From Listeria_A hofi (GTDB lineage: Bacteria > Bacillota > Bacilli > Lactobacillales > Listeriaceae): a stretch of 9,450 bases of DNA. The stretch lies in assembly GCF_963575615.1 (NCBI RefSeq), contig NZ_CAUYTL010000059.1:1-9450 (forward strand), given 5' to 3'. The position numbers and the translations under genes were made by a program. The number at the start of each line of letters is the position of its first letter. Position 1 is the first letter of the stretch. Below are positions 6,516 through 9,450 of the stretch, in pieces. Below the pieces are notes generated by a model. That model worked only from the letters and a program-made list of their open reading frames with translations, ran no database searches and was not told the origin of the DNA.

Positions 6516-7229
6516 ATGTTAGATCATTTGAAAGAGGAAGTTTTTCAAGCTAATTTAGAACTACCAGAACGTGGCCTTATTAAATATACATGGGGAAACG
6601 TGAGTGCTTTTGACAGAGAATCTGGATATTTTGTCATTAAACCAAGCGGGATTAGTTACAAGGAAATGAAAGCTTCGGATATGGTTGTTGTTGATTTAGA
6701 AAATCGGGTTGTAGAAGGCGAGTTAAATCCGTCATCGGACACGCCGACACATGCAGTATTGTATAAAAAATTCCCAGAAATTGGTGGTATCGTACATACA
6801 CATTCGACATGGGCAACAATTTGGGCACAGGCTGGGCTTGATGTACCGGTGATGGGGACGACACATGCAGATACATTTTTTGGAGCGGTTCCATGTGTCC
6901 GAGTTTTAACAGAAGAAGAGGTTGATATTGGATATGAGCACGAAACAGGAAATGTGATTGTAGATACTTTTCTCGACCGAGGTATCAGTCCGATAGACGT
7001 TCCAGGAGTGCTACTTCAAGGACATGGACCTTTTACTTGGGGGAAGGATGCGGCTGATGCGGTCATGAATGCAGTAATACTTGATGAAGTTTGCAAGATG
7101 AATTATTTTACAAGGCAGCTGAATAGTTATGCAGAGGAACTACCAAGACGAATATTAGATAAACATTATTTAAGAAAACATGGCAAAAATGCCTATTATG
7201 GACAAGGAAATAAAAAGGAGCTGGAGTGA
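6516..7229 (+). CDS. araD: L-ribulose-5-phosphate 4-epimerase
   Basis: AraD converts L-ribulose 5-phosphate to D-xylulose 5-phosphate, linking arabinose to central pentose metabolism. The 237-residue protein is of class II aldolase/AraD type with usual length (E. coli 231). Key sites match the E. coli enzyme: TWGNVS with Asn28, IKPSG with Lys42, SSDTPTH with Asp75, the metal site HTHS with His94 and His96, GTTHAD with Asp119, and GHGPFTW with His170 as the third metal ligand. The C-terminus DKHYLRKHGKNAYYGQG is nearly that of E. coli. ATG 6516 follows GGGAGG eight bases upstream and 16 bp after the araB stop. All catalytic residues I can check are present. Confidence 0.96.
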   Translation: MLDHLKEEVFQANLELPERGLIKYTWGNVSAFDRESGYFVIKPSGISYKEMKASDMVVVDLENRVVEGELNPSSDTPTHAVLYKKFPEIGGIVHTHSTWATIWAQAGLDVPVMGTTHADTFFGAVPCVRVLTEEEVDIGYEHETGNVIVDTFLDRGISPIDVPGVLLQGHGPFTWGKDAADAVMNAVILDEVCKMNYFTRQLNSYAEELPRRILDKHYLRKHGKNAYYGQGNKKELE

Positions 7230-7234
7230 AAATG
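7215..7234 (+). promoter_or_regulatory. Ribosome-binding region of araA with two possible starts
   Basis: AAGGAG (7215-7220) lies five bases from GTG 7226 and 11 from ATG 7232; a second, weaker GGAG (7223-7226) lies five bases from the ATG. GTG 7226 overlaps the araD stop. The ATG is preferred because the protein then begins MLKV and lines up with related AraA starts. Confidence 0.6.
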
Positions 7235-8656
7235 TTAAAAGTAACGAAAAAAGAGTTTTGGTTTGTCGTAGGATCACAACATTTGTACGGAGAAGAGGCT
7301 TTAAGAAGTGTCAAAAAGGATGCAGAAGAGATGGTGGAGACGCTGAATAAAAGTAAAAATCTACCTTATCCACTCGTTTTAAAGGAGCTTGCCATAACGG
7401 CAGATACTATCACAGAAATTATGAAAGAAGCGAACTATCGTGATGAAGTTGCTGGTATCATAACATGGATGCACACATTCTCACCAGCTAAAATGTGGAT
7501 TCGTGGCACAAAATTATTACAAAAACCACTTTTGCATCTAGCTACACAGTTCAATGAGAGTATACCGTGGAAAACGATTGATATGGATTTTATGAACTTG
7601 AATCAATCTGCACACGGTGATCGCGAATATGGTTTTATTAATGCTCGGCTAGGCAAACAGAATAAAATAGTTGTAGGTCATTGGAAAAGAGAACATGTAG
7701 TGAACGAAATCGCTGACTGGATGGATGTAGCGGTGGCTAACGGGGAAAGTTTTAATATTAAAATTGCACGCTTTGGGGATAACATGAGGAATGTTGGTGT
7801 AACAGAAGGTGATAAGGTAGAAGCGCAAATCCAGTTTGGTTGGGTTGTTGACTATTTTGGAATTGGTGATTTAGTTTCAGTGATCGATGCTGTAACTGAT
7901 GAGGAAATAGACGCTTTGTTTGATGAATATATGCGATTATATGATTTTGAGTATGGTAGTTATGATCAAAAAGTGTGGGAGGCGCATGTGAAAGTACAAG
8001 CTCGTCAAGAAATTGGAATGCGTCGTTTTCTTGAGCAGGGGAATTATAATGGCTTTACTACCAATTTTGAAGACCTTTATGGAATGCAACAATTGCCAGG
8101 GCTTTCTGTACAGCGATTGATGGCAGAGGGATACGGCTTTGCTGGCGAGGGGGACTGGAAAACGGCAGCAATTGATCGTTTGATGAAAGTAATGGCTCAT
8201 AATGAAAATACTGGATTTATGGAAGACTACACGTATGAGTTGGCAGCTGGGAAGGAAGCTATTTTGCAATCACACATGATGGAAGTAGATCCTACCCTTG
8301 CAGTTAATAAGCCTAAAATTATTGTTTCGCCGCTTTCCATGGGTAATCGTGAAGATCCCGCAAGGCTTGTATTTGATGGGAAAGCTGGCAATGGGGTGGT
8401 CGTTTCGATGGCAGATTTCGGTACGCATTACAAACTTTTGGTTAACGAAGTATCGCTATTTGAGCCGAAAGAACCAGCACCTAATTTGCCAGTTGCGCGT
8501 GTTTTATGGGAGGTGAAGCCAGGTTTCCATGAAGGCGTTCACTCTTGGATTCAAGCTGGCGGCGGTCATCATACAGTGGTTTCACTTAACATAACAACAG
8601 ACCAAATACTAACTTGGGCAAGATTAGTAGGACTTGAGACGACAGTGATTAAATAA
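7232..8656 (+). CDS. araA: L-arabinose isomerase
   Basis: AraA interconverts L-arabinose and L-ribulose, the first catabolic step, using a divalent metal, usually manganese. From ATG 7232 it has 474 residues, like Lactobacillus AraA and shorter than the 496 of B. subtilis. The N-terminus EFWFVVGSQHLYGEE and the central ITWMHTFSPAKMWI and NQSAHGDREYG stretches are family hallmarks. The metal and catalytic ligands fall where expected: Glu306 in GEGDWKTAA, Glu331 in FMEDYTY, His348 in SHMMEVDPT and His447 in GGGHHT. GTG 7226 is possible and would add two residues. Only two bases separate the araD stop from the ATG, implying coupled translation. It is the last gene of araBDA; the B-D-A order is that known from lactobacilli, while B. 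subtilis has A-B-D. Confidence 0.97.
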   Translation: MLKVTKKEFWFVVGSQHLYGEEALRSVKKDAEEMVETLNKSKNLPYPLVLKELAITADTITEIMKEANYRDEVAGIITWMHTFSPAKMWIRGTKLLQKPLLHLATQFNESIPWKTIDMDFMNLNQSAHGDREYGFINARLGKQNKIVVGHWKREHVVNEIADWMDVAVANGESFNIKIARFGDNMRNVGVTEGDKVEAQIQFGWVVDYFGIGDLVSVIDAVTDEEIDALFDEYMRLYDFEYGSYDQKVWEAHVKVQARQEIGMRRFLEQGNYNGFTTNFEDLYGMQQLPGLSVQRLMAEGYGFAGEGDWKTAAIDRLMKVMAHNENTGFMEDYTYELAAGKEAILQSHMMEVDPTLAVNKPKIIVSPLSMGNREDPARLVFDGKAGNGVVVSMADFGTHYKLLVNEVSLFEPKEPAPNLPVARVLWEVKPGFHEGVHSWIQAGGGHHTVVSLNITTDQILTWARLVGLETTVIK

Positions 8657-8675
8657 TATTTTAGAATACACAAAG

Positions 8676-8721
8676 AACAGGATTCCCGTCGTTACTTGAT
8701 AGGAGTCCTGTTTGCTTTTTT
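8676..8721 (+). terminator. Intrinsic terminator of araBDA
   Basis: AACAGGATTCC (8676-8686) pairs with GGAGTCCTGTT (8702-8712), 11 bp with one G-U, a 15-nt loop, then six T at 8716-8721. It starts 20 bases after the araA stop and ends the operon ahead of the opposing rpmB. Confidence 0.9.
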
Positions 8722-8729
8722 AGACAAAG

Positions 8730-8758
8730 AAAAAATGCAGCAATCCGAAGACTCTGCA
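8730..8758 (-). terminator. Intrinsic terminator of rpmB with a UUCG loop
   Basis: Read on the minus strand, TGCAG-AGTC closes over a TTCG tetraloop with GATT and CTGCA (one bulged G), followed by six T (plus 8730-8735). It starts about 12 bases after the rpmB stop. The UUCG loop makes the stem unusually stable. It lies only eight bases from the araA terminator. Confidence 0.88.
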
Positions 8759-8770
8759 CTCATTTTCTTA

Positions 8771-8959
8771 TTAAACACGTTCAACTTTACCCGATTTAAG
8801 CGCACGAGCTGAAACCCAAACTTTTTTAGGTTTGCCGTTTACTAAGATACGAACTTTTTGTAAGTTTGCTTTCCAAGTACGTTTGCTTGCGTTCATTGCG
8901 TGAGAACGTTTGTTACCAGAACGAGTTTTACGACCTGTGACTACACATACTTTTGCCAT
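8771..8959 (-). CDS. rpmB: 50S ribosomal protein L28
   Basis: The 62-residue basic protein is part of the large ribosomal subunit. It carries the family features CVVTGRKTRSGNKRSHAMN at the N-terminus and KVRILVNGKPKKVWVSARAL in the middle, ending KSGKVERV; length is normal for Bacillota. Only one Cys is present and no CXXC zinc pair, so this is the zinc-free form. The KVWVSARAL and RTWKANLQ variants match the Listeria version as I remember it. A strong AAGGAGGG site lies at plus 8968-8975, eight bases before ATG. It stands alone in reverse orientation to its neighbours, as in Bacillus and Listeria, where it adjoins thiN; here araA occupies that side. Confidence 0.97.
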   Translation of the reverse strand: MAKVCVVTGRKTRSGNKRSHAMNASKRTWKANLQKVRILVNGKPKKVWVSARALKSGKVERV

Positions 8960-8989
8960 CGTTAATTCCCTCCTTACAGAGCTACTTCA

Positions 8990-9032
8990 AAAAAGCTACT
9001 AATTACTATCTATCGCATAAAAATAGCTTTTT
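8990..9032 (-). promoter_or_regulatory. Inverted repeat in the rpmB leader
   Basis: AAAAAGCTA and TAGCTTTTT (plus 8990-8998 and 9024-9032) form a 9-bp stem with a 25-nt loop within the predicted rpmB transcript. On the minus strand the distal arm ends in six T, like a weak attenuator, although those T belong mostly to the stem. It may be a control element for L28 or only AT-rich sequence. Confidence 0.4.
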
Positions 9033-9051
9033 GTTTTTCATACACTACAAT

Positions 9052-9080
9052 AATTTATCATAAACTATTCCCAATTGCAA
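9052..9080 (-). promoter_or_regulatory. rpmB: Candidate rpmB promoter
   Basis: On the minus strand TTGCAA (plus 9075-9080), a 17-bp spacer and TAAATT (plus 9052-9057) with a TG one base upstream (extended -10). Each hexamer matches at four of six positions. It would give a leader of about 85 bases. Confidence 0.5.
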
Positions 9081-9121
9081 CCTCTAAAGCGAAAAACCTG
9101 CAAAGAATTTTTACTTGACAG

Positions 9122-9243
9122 ATAGAAAAGCGGAAACAGCCCGTTAGATCCGAAAAAATTTGTTAGGGGGCGCAGTAAAAACCCGCTCTTGGTTTTTGCG
9201 GAGGCCACGAAAATTTCGAGGATCTGGCTGTTGGAGCTAGACA
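9122..9243. repeat. Folded repeat-like element of about 120 bp upstream of rpmB
   Basis: Long-range pairing AACAGCC (9135-9141) with GGCTGTT (9226-9232) and AGATCC (9146-9151) with GGATCT (9220-9225) encloses a second hairpin, AAAAACC (9177-9183), 7-nt loop, GGTTTTT (9191-9197), and the palindrome CGAAAATTTCG (9209-9219). The ends, AGAAAAGCGGAA on the left and TGGAGCTAGACAGA on the right, resemble those of intergenic folded repeats common in Bacillaceae and Listeria genomes as I remember them. I see no ORF in it. Whether it is a mobile repeat or a small RNA cannot be decided here. Confidence 0.6.
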
Positions 9244-9418
9244 GAGTGTGAAGTAGGCACCAAACGAACGCAGAATATGATTTAAGACTTACTAGGAGTA
9301 GTATCTTGCTAGTTCATAGAACTTTGAAGAGCGAGGAGTTAGGGATCAAGTGAGTAAGGCAAGGAACGAATACTTTGCATAGCGTATACTGGTTTAATGG
9401 TTATGCTAATTTAGCGTC
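9244..9418. other. Non-coding stretch with no recognised feature
   Basis: No plausible ORF, RNA gene or convincing promoter. There are several short inverted repeats: ACTAG (9291-9295) with CTAGT (9309-9313), and GCTAA-T-TTAGC (9405-9415). It joins the folded element on the left to a copy of the array core on the right. It may be part of a longer repeat cut by the window end. Confidence 0.5.
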
Positions 9419-9447
9419 TAAGAGCCACTGGTGGATTACATGCTCAC
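9419..9447 (+). repeat. Distant partial copy of the 76-bp array unit
   Basis: Twenty-seven of 29 bases match the middle of array units 3 and 4, in the same orientation, including an uninterrupted TGGATTACATGCTCAC (9432-9447; also at 34, 111, 187 and 263). The match is lost after 9447, three bases before the window end. A 16-base exact match in a 9.4-kb window is not expected by chance. Confidence 0.85.
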
Positions 9448-9450
9448 TGC

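Noticed and set aside
9115..9150. Plus-strand promoter from TTGACA at 9115-9120
   Set aside because: No -10 resembling TATAAT occurs at 16-18 bp downstream, and the sequence there is the GC-richer stem of the folded element.
1..9450. Phage, defence, toxin-antitoxin or transposase genes
   Set aside because: All sizeable non-overlapping ORFs are assigned to metabolism, transport, regulation, ribosome or the small membrane/lipoprotein pair. No transposase, integrase or known defence domain is visible.

Overview
The window looks like a chromosomal segment of a low-GC Gram-positive bacterium (Bacillota), most likely Listeria or a close relative in the Listeriaceae. Two things suggest this. The L28 protein at the right end (minus strand, 8771-8959) closely matches the Listeria form as I remember it. 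The backbone order, thiN forward then rpmB reversed, is that of the Bacillus/Listeria rpe-thiN-rpmB-asp23 neighbourhood. In those genomes thiN and rpmB are neighbours; here about 7.7 kb lies between them.

Layout. 1-337: a tandem array of about 4.4 copies of a 76-bp unit rich in inverted repeats, ending just before thiN. 362-1875: thiN (thiamine pyrophosphokinase), a small four-helix membrane protein and a small lipoprotein, tightly packed on the plus strand and closed by a terminator (1882-1922). 1923-3211: araR, an L-arabinose-type GntR/LacI repressor, with a very strong terminator. 3293-4684 (minus): an MFS sugar transporter of the AraE/AraT type. 4685-4891: a compact divergent control region. 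4892-8656: araB-araD-araA. 8676-8758: two terminators back to back, one per strand. 8771-8959 (minus): rpmB. 8960-9450: the rpmB promoter and leader, a folded repeat-like element, an unassigned stretch, and a last 29 bp that matches the core of the left-end array.

How it works together. The transporter would import L-arabinose by proton symport. AraA isomerises it to L-ribulose, AraB phosphorylates this to L-ribulose 5-phosphate, and AraD epimerises that to D-xylulose 5-phosphate for the pentose phosphate or phosphoketolase route. AraR would hold both divergent promoters off without arabinose: one AraR-type operator lies between the -35 and -10 of each promoter, 52 bp apart centre to centre (about five helical turns). 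A near-consensus cre site at each predicted transcription start points to CcpA catabolite repression. No genes for arabinan or oligosaccharide breakdown are present, so this is a minimal free-arabinose module.

The coding content is well understood and I do not see a new defence, toxin or phage system. The less explained material is non-coding: the 76-bp array and its distant partial copy, the folded element upstream of rpmB, the almost mirror-symmetric ara control region, and the unassigned membrane protein/lipoprotein pair behind thiN.
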